Below are positions 31,591 to 41,969 of a stretch of 64,000 nucleotides of DNA, piece after piece. Within the stretch, counting starts at the first letter, position 1. Each line of letters opens with the position of its first letter. The notes below the pieces were generated by a model. It made no database searches and was not told the origin of the DNA. It worked only from the letters and a program-made list of their open reading frames with translations. Origin of the DNA: Chionoecetes opilio (taxonomy: Eukaryota > Arthropoda > Malacostraca > Decapoda > Majidae); assembly GCA_016584305.1 (NCBI GenBank), contig JACEEZ010014018.1:90001-154000 (forward strand), read 5' to 3'. The translations under genes and the position numbers were made by a program.

Positions 31591-31635
<45 letters not shown>

Positions 31636-31640
31636 TAATG
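31488..31640. repeat. (AAT)n microsatellite
   Basis: AAT triplets with small variants; no coding signal. Confidence 0.93.
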
Positions 31641-31924
31641 AAAATTTTATCTAGGCTAGATTTGTATAGTGACGCCTGTGTGATATGTAATGATCCGTTT
31701 TCTGTGATGGTCATGCGGGGGGACTCTTCCCTCAGGGGTAGAGGGAGGGAGGGCGGTTGTCAGAGTGGCTTTGTCAGCTGAGCTGTAATCGGCCAATGAT
31801 AACACGAGCCTCAGATTCTGAGGCTCTGAGCCAATGAGCGTTACGCTACCATACGTGTCTCGGCAGTCCGGTCTGTTGCGAGAAAAAAACACAATACCGA
31901 AATCCAATACCGACCAAATAATAT

Positions 31925-32162
31925 ACCGATACCGGTATACCGATGCACCACCAATACCGACACCGGTATACCGATGCACCACCAATACCGACACCGGTAT
32001 ACCGATGCACCACCAATACCGACACCGGTATACCGATGCACCACCAATACCGACACCGGTATACCGATGCACCACCAATACCGATACCGGTATACCGATG
32101 CACCACCAATACCGACACCGGTATACCGATGCACCACCAATACCGACACCGGTATACCGAAA
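31925..32162. repeat. 31 bp tandem repeat, about 7 units
   Basis: The unit GATGCACCACCAATACCGAC plus ACCGGTATACC recurs every 31 bases (GCACCACCAAT at 31944, 31975, 32006, 32037, 32068, 32099 and 32130). It amplifies the subterminal ACCGGTAT motif of the hAT-type element whose right end is at 32234. Confidence 0.92.
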
Positions 32163-32242
32163 ACAAAAAATACCGGTAATACCGGTGCTAAAATACCGGT
32201 ATTTCGGTATATCGAAAACCGGTGCACATCCCTAGCATCTTG

Positions 32243-32578
32243 GGGAGGCGGTATCGGAGTGGTTAGCGTCTCCGACTGGCGTTCTCGGTGCCCCGAGTTC
32301 GATCCCCGAAGAAACCCAAAACCTTTCTGCACCGTCGAGTGGCCTAAGAACACCCACATGCCCTGCCCATCAACTCTACCTTTGATTGCGAGTGCATCGG
32401 AGGACACAGGGGGGCGGCATGAGCCTCTAATCACAGGCGTCACTATAAGAATCCTGCCTGCGACACCACGGGCGAGGACCAACCATCAGAGCCCTCAAGT
32501 GAACCTCCAGAGCCTACCATCCGAGCCCTGGGTCACCACTGCCTACAGGCGCTATAGGCACAAATGTAAAAAAAAAAT
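32243..32578 (+). mobile_element. S1 SINE, full-length copy
   Basis: Starts GGGAGGCGGTATCGGAGTGG, with A box TATCGGAGTGGTTAGCG and B box GAGTTCGATCCCC. The body matches 17974-18324. It ends CACAAATGT followed by nine A. It abuts the right TSD of the hAT-type element. Confidence 0.92.
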
Positions 32579-33099
32579 CTGATCTGGTAGGTAACATGGA
32601 GACAGCTTTGAGGTTCAATAGTTTTATTAGGCTTTTAGATCTTGTTTTTCAACTAAAAAATATTACTTTGACTTACATCTATCTTCAGCAGTATTCTAAA
32701 AAATGTAAATAACAACAGATTGCAAAAATCACATTTTACTACATCTTTTGAGGCTGTTACACCCATGCCTCGCTTAACGCAGGCTCGCCTAACAAAAATT
32801 CAGTTACGCACAAATAATGTTCTACCAAAATTTGTTCAACGAATGAAAAATTCAGTTACGCATGAAATTGCTTGAAAAAAAAGCAAAACCAGAAAGAAAG
32901 CATATTTACAACCAACGAATACAAACATTTGTTTTCAATACAGACCATAACAAAAATAAAAAGTTCTGGGTAGATATGCATAGAGTAGGTTTCTTTACAT
33001 CTCGACTACCTAAACTGAAGCATTGGATTACAGTGCTGCTCTTCCTTTGGTGTTGTTTTGAGCAAAAAAACTGCATAATGTCTTTTAGGCGTGGTGTTA
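32579..33099. other. Spacer with a DNA-transposon-like end motif
   Basis: No gene. TACACCCATGCCTCGCTTAA at about 32759, followed by CGCAGGCTCGCCTAAC, resembles the ends of Tigger/mariner-type elements. I found no partner end. The 148-codon frame starting at 32862 has no recognised domain and overlaps this sequence and the next MITE. Confidence 0.4.
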
Positions 33100-33644
33100 T
33101 AGTGGAACAAATTTATGAAGTCCGTTTGGGCGTTGGCTGGAGTAAGGAATCCCCTGTCGGCGGCTCTGCCAAATCTCGTACTTACTTGGCCAAGTATTGG
33201 ATTAGACCATTAGCAAAAAAGATAACCCTCACTCTCCCGCACTCCTCCCGGCAGGAGCTGATGGAGTCAATCCTTCATTCCTGTAAGTGTTCCTTCTCCC
33301 GACTATGAAGAACACGAGAGCGTGTAGACATAGTTTCCATCGTGGGTGGCGGGCTGCGAGGAAGTGACCTCTTGGTGTCTAAATGGCAGCATCGTAAAGC
33401 TACCATGCCAAGTGTTGTGGTATTTAAATAAAATAATCATAATTTTCTTTAAAAAATCAATATTGATAACACTGCATAGCCTTATTAGAAAATTAAATCT
33501 ATACAGAGTATTTGAAATTCATTCCGAAGTGGTAAATAACTGATACACGAAACAGAGATTATGTGACTGACGAAGCAGCGCGTCGGACAGGGAATTTTCC
33601 ACTCCAGCCAACGCCCAAACGGACTGCATAAACTTGTTCCACTA
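33100..33644. mobile_element. TA-flanked MITE, about 545 bp
   Basis: The left end TAGTGGAACAAATTTATGAA plus GTCCGTTTGGGCGTTGGC is inverted at the right end (GCCAACGCCCAAACGGAC ... GTTCCACTA). TA lies at 33098-33099 and 33645-33646. Confidence 0.8.
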
Positions 33645-33984
33645 TAGTAGACCAAGGGCTACGAAACCCCCCCATCCTCCCCCCCTGATTTATACCTGCC
33701 ACCATTTTTTTCAGTTACTATGATGTCAAAGCTTCAAGAAAAGCATTGTTAGTCAAGTGATTTTCGGTTGCTAGTACCCGTAAACAGATATTAAAGATGG
33801 TGCTGGCACACGAGGGGAAAATGAATAGAACGCCATTTTTCAACCAGCAAGGCTAAAAACAAGAAGTACTTAAGTATTCAAACTGTTTTTGGGGTGACAA
33901 ATGTATTTGCATTGTTATTTTAGGGCTTCAAGATCATTTAACTTATTGGTATGCACCAATAGGCGCTGCACCTACAAAGCTTCA

Positions 33985-34430
33985 ATAGCGGTCTTAGATC
34001 AATCTTCCAATCTGTGGAACATCACCTCTCCTACTCTAGACCTCATCATATTTTCCTCATCGAAACCCAGGTGTCTGTGAGCACTGACAGCAGTCCCTTT
34101 TCTGTTCCCTCTTACACTCTCTATTCTCATTTTTAATCCAAAGCTGGCTGTTGCGTATATGTACGCAACGACATCACTTGCTCTCGTGCCCCCAGTCTTG
34201 CATCTTCAGAATTTTCTATCATCTGGCTTCGACTTCAATGTCACTCTCTTACTAGAGTTATTTGTTCTGTATATTTCTCACCTAACTCCTCAGACTATGT
34301 AAAATTCTTTGACTATTTAACATCCAAAGTGGAGCACGTTTTATCTCATTTTCCTTTTGCAGAAATTTCCATTTTTGGGGATTTAAATATTCACCACCAG
34401 CATTGGCTATCATCTTCTTTCACTGACCTA
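33985..34430 (+). pseudogene. LINE B-type endonuclease fragment
   Basis: The plus reading includes LSYSRPHHIFLIETQVSVST (the ET of the AP endonuclease), CCVYVRNDITCSRAPSL, FSIIWLRLQ, ICSVYFSPNSSDYVKFFDYL and the catalytic FGDLNIHHQHWLSS. One stop interrupts it. It ends where element D copy 1 starts. Confidence 0.8.
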
Positions 34431-35464
34431 CCTCACAGGGTCCCACATAAAACGAGAAATTGGTCGACAAACGAGGTCGTTTTATGTAAATTCGCTCTAT
34501 GTGAAACACATAACCTATGGGAAAAATTGATATTGGTCGATCGGTCCTCCCGCCCGTACCCGTACATTTATACTTGTTCACACCCATGCATACCAGAACA
34601 TGGTATTATTTTACACTAGGATCGAAATTCCCTACACAATTGGGAGTATGGTTTCTGTTTACCTTACTGGATTCTAGGAAACATTCTTTTGGACTCAAAC
34701 TTTTGGAGATAATGATGTTCATAGGGAGGCGAGAGACAAGTGTTTGTTTACGTGCAGCGTGCCTCTCACTCTTCTTCCTCTTGTGGCCTACATCGCTTCT
34801 GTTCTTCCCTTGCCGCGGACACTTTTAATGCAGATTTGGCTTTAGTTAGGAGGTTAAAGCGTGGGATTAGATTAGGTTAGTGACTCAAAAGCAAGTTGCC
34901 ATAAACCTGGCTTAACTCTCGCTTGGATGCCTCGCCGGAACTGGCGGGGCCCGCTCACAGCTGATAACTTGTAAACACCAACGACGACACCAAACCACAA
35001 TGACGAGTGTACCTTCGAATGGAAATTACGATAACTGACGATATTGTGAATGGATCACAACATAATTATATCCTTCACAAGAATGTTTTTTTGGTAATAA
35101 TGGATGAGAATTTCGCAGTCACTACTGTCGTTGCTACTCACTCACCCTTGCCACGGCTTACGCCAGCTGGGCAAGCCGGCTTACGAAAAGTGCCTCGAGT
35201 TAACAGAAAACGCAAGCTGCCGCAAGCCTTCTTATGGCAGCCTGCTCACGTTCTGTACGATATTTCGGCTCTCTATATGAGAACTCCTCAGATTTGCCCT
35301 ACTTTGATGGCGGAATCGTTCTATATGATCAAATTCGTTCCTAACAAAAATTTTGGAATTTTATTTATTTAAAAAAAAAAAAAAAAAATAATAATAATAT
35401 TTTAAGTCGTTCGCTTTATAGGGGAAACGCTTTATGCGAACACGCTTTATTCGGGACCCTAGTG
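34431..35464. mobile_element. TA-flanked element D, copy 1
   Basis: The left end CACAGGGTCCCACATAAAAC pairs with the right end (CGGGACCCTAGTG), with TA at 35465-35466; the left TA is near 34429. The interior is shared with copies at 39576-42107 and 61328-62473. It lacks the LINE C fragment that interrupts both of those. Confidence 0.78.
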
Positions 35465-35466
35465 TA

Positions 35467-35770
35467 CACAAATGTATTTAAAAACGTATGTAAATACAAA
35501 TGTTTTTAAATACTGCCCAACTCTGCTCTTGCATCCCCTTCACTCATAAACTCTGGAACTCTCTTCCTGTTTCTATTTTTCCACCTTCCTACGATGTATT
35601 TTTTTCAAGAGAAGTGACAAGACACCTTCCGAACAAAACTGGTCAACCCCCCTTTATATATTCTCTTACTGTCTTATTTATAGGGACTGGCAACTAAACG
35701 GGCTTATTGTTACTTCTTTTTTATTTTGCCTTTGGCCAGTCCGTAATTTACATTTAAAATAAAAATAAAA
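35467..35770 (+). mobile_element. LINE B-type 3' end fragment
   Basis: The reading HKLWNSLPVSIFPPSYDVFF matches the usual jockey-type C-terminus. A 3' UTR with TTATAGGGACTGGCAACTAA follows, then an A-rich end (35755-35775). Together with 33985-34430 it is an internally deleted copy split by element D. Confidence 0.75.
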
Positions 35771-36409
35771 ATAGCTATAATCTGAAGGAGGTCGCTGGAG
35801 CCACACCATCACCTATCAGACCCAATTCTACATGGCTGGGTTCCGGGAGTAGAGGGACTGGACTTCCAGTGGACGCATCCAGAAATGATGCCACGGGGCC
35901 TGGTGTCAATTCTTGTCAATTACCCCCAACTTTGGGGATGATGATATTGAAGCTGAAGAACTTGAACCACCAGTTCTCAGCCACGAAGATGAGCATTTTC
36001 AAGAACTTGAAGATTATGATGATCAATAATTATTGTAGTGCTACCAAATGTTTTTAACTGGCCATCGATTTAACCCATTTTGGCATATGTTCTAGATTTT
36101 TGACACATTAAAAGATCTTGAAGCCCCAAAATAACAATTCCAATCAATTTGTCACCTCAAAAACAGTTGGAATACACAAGTAACTCTTGTTTTTAGTCTT
36201 GCTGGTTGAAAAATGGCGTTGTACGTATTTAGTTTTCCCCCCGTCCGCCAGCAGCCATCTTAAATATCTATTTACGGGTACTAGCAAACAGAAATCGCTT
36301 GACTAACAAAACTTTTCTTGAAGTTTAGACATCAAAGTAAGTGAAATAAATGGTGGCAGGTATAAAGAAAGGGGGGGGACCTTTTCAGTTTCTAGCCCAT
36401 GGACTATGG

Positions 36410-36842
36410 TGGTAGTGCTCCTTAACCTAAAAAGTGCAGAAAATCTATAACATTAGAACTATACAAGATGTTTAGTAACAATGATGTGCCCTTCTCACCA
36501 CCAGTAACTTTGTTGACACCTCCCAGCCTCCATTCCGTAACCTCATGCCTATGTCCTCTTCAATTTTGTGAAAATATCATTCAACTTCAATATTAATGTT
36601 CTTAAATTGTGTATGTATGTGCTCACAAATATATTCATAATTTCATTTTAAGACACTCTCAGGGTGTAATTTTTGGTCTAAAGAATGTATCTCAACTTAA
36701 AATAATGGAAGTCTATGGGAAAAGAGGATTAGTTTAACACGTTTTTGCTTTACACACAATTTTCCAGGAACGTAACTCATGTGCTAAACAGGGCATAGGT
36801 GTATATTTACTGGAATTATGGCACAGAATATATTGTGTTCTA
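36410..36842 (-). other. Likely CSN4 3' flank or UTR
   Basis: Downstream of the CSN4 stop on minus. I see no repeat and no clear poly(A) signal hexamer close to the stop. Confidence 0.4.
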
Positions 36843-37001
36843 TTACTGTACCATTTGCTCATCCATAACCTTTGCCACCCATTCTGGATGTGAAATATTG
36901 ATTTTTTCAATTATTCCATTCACCTGGAAACAGAGTGACTGGATCTGCTTATCCCACTGAGGAAGAACATCACGTGCCTCAAAGTGGAGGATACCATCAA
37001 T
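36843..37001 (-). CDS. CSN4: CSN4 (COP9 signalosome subunit 4), last exon
   Basis: The terminal exon encodes [20 protein letters not shown] then [20 protein letters not shown] and [12 protein letters not shown], ending TAA at 36843-36845. This is the conserved C-terminal helix region of CSN4 after the PCI winged helix. The acceptor is TTTACAG before ATT at 37001, phase 0, matching the donor of the previous exon. CSN4 is a PCI-domain scaffold subunit of the COP9 signalosome, the nuclear/cytoplasmic complex that removes NEDD8 from cullin-RING ligases. Identification rests on recalled family sequence. Confidence 0.93.
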   Translation of the reverse strand: MDGILHFEARDVLPQWDKQIQSLCFQVNGIIEKINISHPEWVAKVMDEQMVQ

Positions 37002-38536
37002 CTGTAAAGAATAAGATGTCTTATTAAGGATCTCTGGCAATGATAAGTATCAAAATTACACCTACCTCTATTTACGGAGGTAAACACTTCGTATTCATAC
37101 AACACAATCTGGCGATCCGAAAGCAAGGCAATTCCGCCCTTACCCGCACTGCACGGTGCTGCGCTGCACAACACACAACTTCAGTACTTCCTCAGTGTTT
37201 AGTACTTACCTGTTACAAGTATTTCATATACCATAAGACATTCTAATCAACTAATCTGTCCTCAGTCTCCTCACGCTGTAATGTTTACGTTCTACCTCTG
37301 AGGCTCGGCAAATTACCGCCATCAGCGCCATCCATTGTCTGCTACCATAGCATTGATGTATCATTTACCACCAGGCTGTCACACACGTATCACAAGCTCT
37401 TTTCAGTCTTGGAAATTACCACCCATGGCAAATTCATCAAAACTATTTACTAATACGTACTATCGCATATAAGCTAAAAGTTGTAACATACGCCAAAGAA
37501 CATGGGAACAGAGCAACAGAAAGACCACTGCCTATCGAGAAAATCGGTAGATTTTACTACCGATTTTACTACCGGTAGAAAATCTTTATTTTTATATTTT
37601 TTTCATAGAAATTTCTTTCCAAACTTTCTCCCACCATTAGAATTAAGGTAAGGGACTAAGATGAGTGTATATTTACTATATATTGATTATTGTAAAGGCA
37701 ATGTATGTATTGCCATGTGTTAATATGGGGGAAAAAGTACAACATTTTGGAGGTGTCCACCATAAGTGCATTATAACATGGGTTTCTATGATTCGTACAA
37801 CACAATTTCGTATAACACGGCGTGCTGTGTCGCCCATAAAACCATGTTGTATGAGGATGCAGTGTATTAGGGTTGACATTAGCCCTGCTCTGGAATCACT
37901 ATTGTTAGAGTTGCAGTTTGTTGTTTGGTTCCCGTTACTTGGCGGCTAGCCAGTTATTCACTTTATTTGTTGTGTAAATATATTCGGGGCAATCATACTC
38001 CTTGATTTTTCTTCCCCACATTTTTCAAGATTGATAATATTAATTGATAACCGCCTCGGCCCTGACACTTACAGAGGCCACAGTGTTACCCTGAAACCAA
38101 TCCTTCCCACCAGGTTGTATCTATAAGACCCCCCCTTGGCCTCCTCCAACGTAGAGGTCAAGATTGGGTGCCCACAAGGCTCTTGGCTGGGGCAAGTTGA
38201 TGTTTCCTACCGAGAGTTCCTTGGTATGGGAAGGGAGCCTGCATGGGTACTTGTGCGTGGTAATCCCCTGGAGTGGCGTCGTAGGGTGAGCAAGACGATG
38301 CACCCCCCGGCGTATGCCCCCAATGATTGATTGATTAATAATTATTATTGTTGCCTTCTAATTGGTAATAATTATAAAATTTATCCCTTTATCATTACTT
38401 CATACTTTTTGCCCAATACCCTACTAAATTAAGCATTTTTACAAAATACCCAGCGAGTATATAGCTGGTGTACTATTGGAACACGGAAAATTTCCACAGA
38501 AAGCTTCTTTCAAGATATATACATAGTCCACCTTAC
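37002..38536 (-). other. CSN4 intron 3
   Basis: Mostly unique AT-rich sequence. TACAACATTTTGGAGGTGTC at about 37738 and CCATGTTGTATGAGGATGCA at about 37841 look like inner parts of a degenerate TA-type MITE. 38043-38335 is a GC-rich block ending in ATTG repeats (AATGATTGATTGATTAAT), possibly a SINE or LINE 3' end; its family is not recognised. Confidence 0.45.
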
Positions 38537-38712
38537 CTGGTCAATATATCCATTCATGCGTCCTTCAGTGATCATCTGGCTTGCTATTTTCTCAGCTTTC
38601 GCTGGAGAAATTTGAAGGAGAGCCCCAAGTTCAGGAAATGTTATGTTGTTATACAGCTTACTGGCTGCTAACAAGTTGTGTTCTGTAACAGCTCTGGCCA
38701 GTATTGTAGATC
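38537..38712 (-). CDS. CSN4: CSN4, penultimate exon (PCI winged helix)
   Basis: A 176 base exon: [40 protein letters not shown] and [18 protein letters not shown]. This is the PCI domain core with its winged-helix part, which bundles CSN subunits together. The acceptor TTTTAG precedes 38712 (phase 1, codon GGA completed from the previous exon). The donor CAG/GTAAGG follows 38537. Intron 3, 37002-38536, is 1535 bp. No stops or frame breaks. Confidence 0.95.
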
Positions 38713-38848
38713 CTAAAATAGTAAAGCAAAACTGAGTAAGTTTTTGTATTTGACTCAAGCTTTAAAAACATATCATCTTTATGTGTAGACCTACTGACAG
38801 ATGTAAAAACAGGTGATGAAGGAGACGCAGGCTGGGAAGAAAGTACTT

Positions 38849-38893
38849 TATTCCTGACTAGTTTCGCCTTTACTGTGATTCTTCAGAAGAATA
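38849..38893 (-). ncRNA. Hammerhead-ribozyme-like motif, left arm
   Basis: Minus-strand order: UAUUCUU, core CUGAAGA, a 14-base stem II region, GAA, a two-pair stem III (AC-UA-GU), C at the cleavage position, then AGGAAUA. UAUUCUU and AGGAAUA pair over 7 bases (one G-U) as stem I. All core nucleotides (CUGANGA, GAA, UH) are present. Stem II is weak (U-G and C-G after an A-C mismatch). Penelope elements are known to carry minimal hammerheads with very short stem III. Confidence 0.65.
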
Positions 38894-39525
38894 CGGCTTG
38901 CAGGCCGACTGTCCTATGTATATACCCCTCGGTAGGGACTACTGGCTGCCTATGAAGACAGTGATTGGGTCAAACAGCTACCACCCGGATCACGCATCCT
39001 GCTCGCTGAATGTTGATTTCCCTCTCCAACCCAATCTCCACTACTCGGGCTGCGACCTCCGCCCACACAGTGTCTCCTGTCCTCTTGTTTGTTTTTCTTG
39101 TTGTTTGTTATGTAGACTGATTCAATCTACTCTCAGACTCCAGGCAAAAAGAACACAAGGCTGATGAAAGACACCACAGGGTATCCAGCGGGTTGGTGAA
39201 CAACGTAAACGAAAAGGGACACCTACCAAGATGGGAAGGAGCCAAGGTTATTATAAATAACATCACAAAGCAGCAAAGGAAAGCGTACGAATCAGTCTAC
39301 ATAACAAACAACAAGAAAAACATAAACAAGAGGACATGAGACATCATGTGGGCGGAGGTCACAGCCCGAATAGTGGAGAAAGGGTTGGAGAGGAAAATCA
39401 ACATTCAGCGAGCAGGATAGGATGCGTAACCCGGGTGGTAGCTGTTTGACCCAATCACTGCCTTCATAGGCAGCCAGTTGTCCCTACCGACAGGTATATA
39501 CATAGGACAGTCGGCCTGCAAGCCG

Positions 39526-39570
39526 TATTCTTCTGAAGAAGCCCAGTAAAGGCAAAACTAGTCAGGAATA
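39526..39570 (+). ncRNA. Hammerhead-ribozyme-like motif, right arm
   Basis: Same layout on plus: UAUUCUU, CUGAAGA, stem II region with GCC-CAGUAAA-GGC, then AAA instead of GAA, AC-UA-GU, C and AGGAAUA. Stem II pairs better than in the left arm if one A is bulged. The essential G12 is A, so cleavage is unlikely from this copy. Confidence 0.6.
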
Positions 39571-40330
39571 AAGTACACTAGGATCCCGCATATAACGTGT
39601 TCGCATAAAACGTTTCCCTTATAGAACGAGCAACCTAAAATATTATTCCAACATTTTTTTTAGGAACGCATGTGATCAAATAGAATGATTCCACCATCAA
39701 AGTGAGGCATATCCGAGGAGTTCTCATATAGAGCGCCGAAATATTGTACAGAACGAAGGTTGTGTGTCCCTGGCATGGGGTGAGGTGGGGCACGGCGGCG
39801 GCGTGTCGCCACAGAGTTGGAGTGTGGGTGGCATGAGGTGGGGAACAGCAGTAGTGTAGTATATTATTGTAGTATGTAGTATATTACTGTGTCTTGTGGA
39901 GCAAAGTTAAAGTGTTTATCAGACGCCTGTTTTGCTGTGGAAGGGTGTATGAGAAATATGTAAGTGTAGTATCCAAAAAGGTTACTACTACAATAATATA
40001 CTACAGTAGTGACCGCGCAGTTCTCATCCATTATTACCAAAAAAGACATTCATGTGAAGGATATATGTTGTGATCTATTCACAGTATCGTCAGTTATCAT
40101 AATTTATTGATGGCTTTCATTCGACGGTACGCTTTCATTGTGGTTTTGTTTACAAGTTATCAGCTGTGAGCTGGCGAGCCCCGACCGATGTAACGGCGGT
40201 AGCGACCACGCAGTTCTCGTCCATTATTACCAAATAAACATTAATGTGAAGGATATATGTTGTGATCCATTCACAATATCGTCAGTTATCGAAATTTATT
40301 GATGGCTTTCATTCGACGGTACACATTCGT

Positions 40331-40862
40331 TGTTGTTGTTTTTAGGGCTGCGAGGATCCCTTGGGGAACACTATGAGCCCTGGTGATGTCCTATGATGCT
40401 ATCACAGACCTGTGCGGTAGTTTACCTGTCTTCCTCAGGAAGGCACAGGTGAGGCGGATGACAGCGTGTTGCCGTGAAGGGTGGACGCCCGCCGCCGCCA
40501 GCAAGGTGGGCAGGTCAAAGGTGGTGACATTCAGGGGAAGGAGTTGCGAGTGTAGCACTACACGGTGGGAGTGGAAGCGTGGACACTGCAGCAGAAAGTG
40601 TTCAATAGTCGCCGGGACGTCCCTGCACCAGGGGCAGTGGGGGTCAGGGGACAGACGGAGGCGGTGAAGGTGAGCCGTGAGTGTCATGTGGCCCAGACGG
40701 AGGCGGGTGAGGGTGACATCGAGGACGCGGGACTTTTTCCTTATCCACGGCTGGGGGGAAGAGTCACTGCGGTATTGGCCCATGGAGGTGATGCGGAGGG
40801 CATCGCCGAGCATGTTGTTCCAGGTGGAGCGGCAGACCCGGGAGATGAGGCGTTTCACTTTC
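40331..40862 (-). pseudogene. LINE C 3' fragment: C-terminal zinc knuckle
   Basis: The minus frame is open for about 155 residues: ISRVCRSTWNNMLGDALRIT, RLRLGHMTLTAHLHRLRLSP, the knuckle CPWCRDVPATIEHFLLQC and TLLAAAGVHPSRQHAVIRLT. This is the region after RNase H in I-type LINEs. The 3' tail is an (AAC)n run. Further copies lie at 41228-41790 (plus) and 61851-62371 (minus). Confidence 0.8.
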
Positions 40863-41007
40863 GTTGTTGTGGTTTTGTTTACAAGTTATCAGCTGTGAGC
40901 GGGCGAGCCCCAACCAGCCGAGGCATTCTGGCGAGGCACGCAAGAGAGAGTCAAGCCAGGCTTATATAATTTATATATGTTTTAGTATGCATGGGTATGA
41001 ATGAGTA

Positions 41008-41969
41008 CACTCAACCCTCGTTTTCCCGGACCTCCATTTCCCGGATATCGGATTTGCCGGACAAAATCCGAGGTCCGGGGATATGTCAGAGTCCCGGACA
41101 AATGCCTGGTCCAGTCCGTAAATTGACAAAGTTATCCGGTGGTCCGAGCGTCTCCTGTCACACCTGGTCAGTGTCCGCGCCTCCCGCCAGGTGGCAGAAT
41201 GCTCAGCTGTCGTATTGTTTACATTTAGGCACATGACACTCACGGTTCACCTGCACCGCCTCCGTCAGTCCCCTGACCTCCACTGCCTCTGGTGCAGGAA
41301 TGTCTCTGATACTATTGAACACTTTCTGCTGACTCCCGCCAGGTGGCAGCATGCTCAGCAGTTGCATTGTTTACATTTGGGCACATGACACTCACAGTTC
41401 ACCTGCACCGCCTCCGTCAGTCCCCTGACCCCCACTGCCCCTGGTGCAGGAACGTCTCTGAGACTATTGAACACTTTCTGCTGCAGTGTCCGCGCTTCCA
41501 CTCCCACCGTGTAGTGCTACGCTCTCAACTCCTCACCCTGAGCGTCGCCACCTGTGACCTGTGCACCCTGCTGGCGGCGGCTGGCGTCCACCCCTCCCGG
41601 CAACACGCTGTCATCCGCCTCACCTGTGCCTTCCTGAGGAAGACAGGTCAACTACAGCGCCTGTGATAGCATCATAGGACATCAGTGTTCTGAACATCAT
41701 AGAGAACATCATCCCAGAACGTGTTCTGAACATCATAGCTCATTGTGTTCCCCAAGGGATCCCCACAGCCCTAAAAACAACAACAAAGTGACATAAAAGT
41801 CTGCGGCGGGGTAGTTGATATTGGCGGTTGCCGGCCAGTAAATTTATACTAGAGTAGGATAAATGTCCGGGGGTGGGTAATGGCCTCGGACTGTTGCGAT
41901 TCCCGGACTTTTGCGGTTCCCGGACTAGTGCTCCCCCCTATTAGTCCGGGAAAACGAGGGTTGTGGGCA
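41008..41969. mobile_element. TA-flanked element K, nested in element D copy 2
   Basis: Left end CACTCAACCCTCGTTTTCCC, right end GGAAAACGAGGGTTGTGGG (imperfect inverted partner), TA at 41006-41007 and about 41970-41971. Element D copies 1 and 3 have the corresponding TTTATACTTGTTC uninterrupted, which is the empty site. CCCGGA motifs repeat near both ends. Confidence 0.8.
41181..41790 (+). pseudogene. LINE C 3' fragment in element K, with a 152 bp tandem duplication
   Basis: The reading HMTLTVHLHRLRQSPDPHCP then WCRNVSETIEHFLLQC continues to FLRKTGQL, with an (AAC)n tail near 41775. A 152-base unit (starting CTCCCGCCAGGTGGCAG at 41181 and again at 41333) contains both element K and LINE C sequence. 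The duplication therefore followed the LINE insertion. Confidence 0.8.

Larger units (their letters stand above)
26571..32234. mobile_element. Composite hAT-type element, 5.66 kb
   Basis: The left end TAGGGTTGTGCGGTA and right end ACCGGTGCACATCCCTA are inverted partners. They are flanked by identical 8 bp GCATCTTG (26563-26570 and 32235-32242), the duplication length of hAT elements. Both subterminal regions are rich in ACCGGTAT motifs. No transposase is visible. The interior is a patchwork of tandem repeats, a foldback, a CR1 fragment, two S2 SINEs and element M copy 2. Confidence 0.75.
33642..36409. mobile_element. DNA element with about 300 bp inverted repeats
   Basis: 33642-33945 is the imperfect inverted complement of 36107-36409: both read CTATAGT...CCAAGGGCTA, then TTTATACCTGCCACCATTT, then AGATGG...GGGGAAAA and CAACCAGCAAGGCTAAAAAC on one strand. 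Between the arms lie LINE B pieces, element D copy 1 and a short acidic reading (ELEPPVLSHEDEHFQELEDY near 35960-36025), perhaps the tail of its own lost protein. The superfamily is not identified. Confidence 0.75.
38840..39575. mobile_element. Penelope-like element fragment in inverted-repeat form
   Basis: About 280 bases at 38840-39125 are inverted at 39288-39575, with about 165 bases between. Read on plus, the spacer and right arm encode the C-terminus of a Penelope GIY-YIG endonuclease: VNNVNEKGHLPRWEGAKVII, NNITKQQRKAYESVYITNNK and KNINKR, then DIMWAEVTARIVEKGLERKI, with one in-frame TGA. KDTTGYPAGW is just upstream. Both ends read AAAGTAC(TTT) and carry a hammerhead-like motif. It lies in CSN4 intron 2. 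Confidence 0.85.

Noticed and set aside
31656..32482. Long open frames on both strands rich in YRCRYWWCIGIPV or MHHQYRHRYTDAPPI
   Set aside because: They are translations of a 31 bp tandem repeat. The length is not a multiple of 3, so all frames cycle, which is why several frames stay open.
32862..33308. 148-codon frame starting MKLLEKKAKPERKH
   Set aside because: No recognised domain. It overlaps a DNA-transposon-like end and the left TIR of a MITE. Probably a chance frame.
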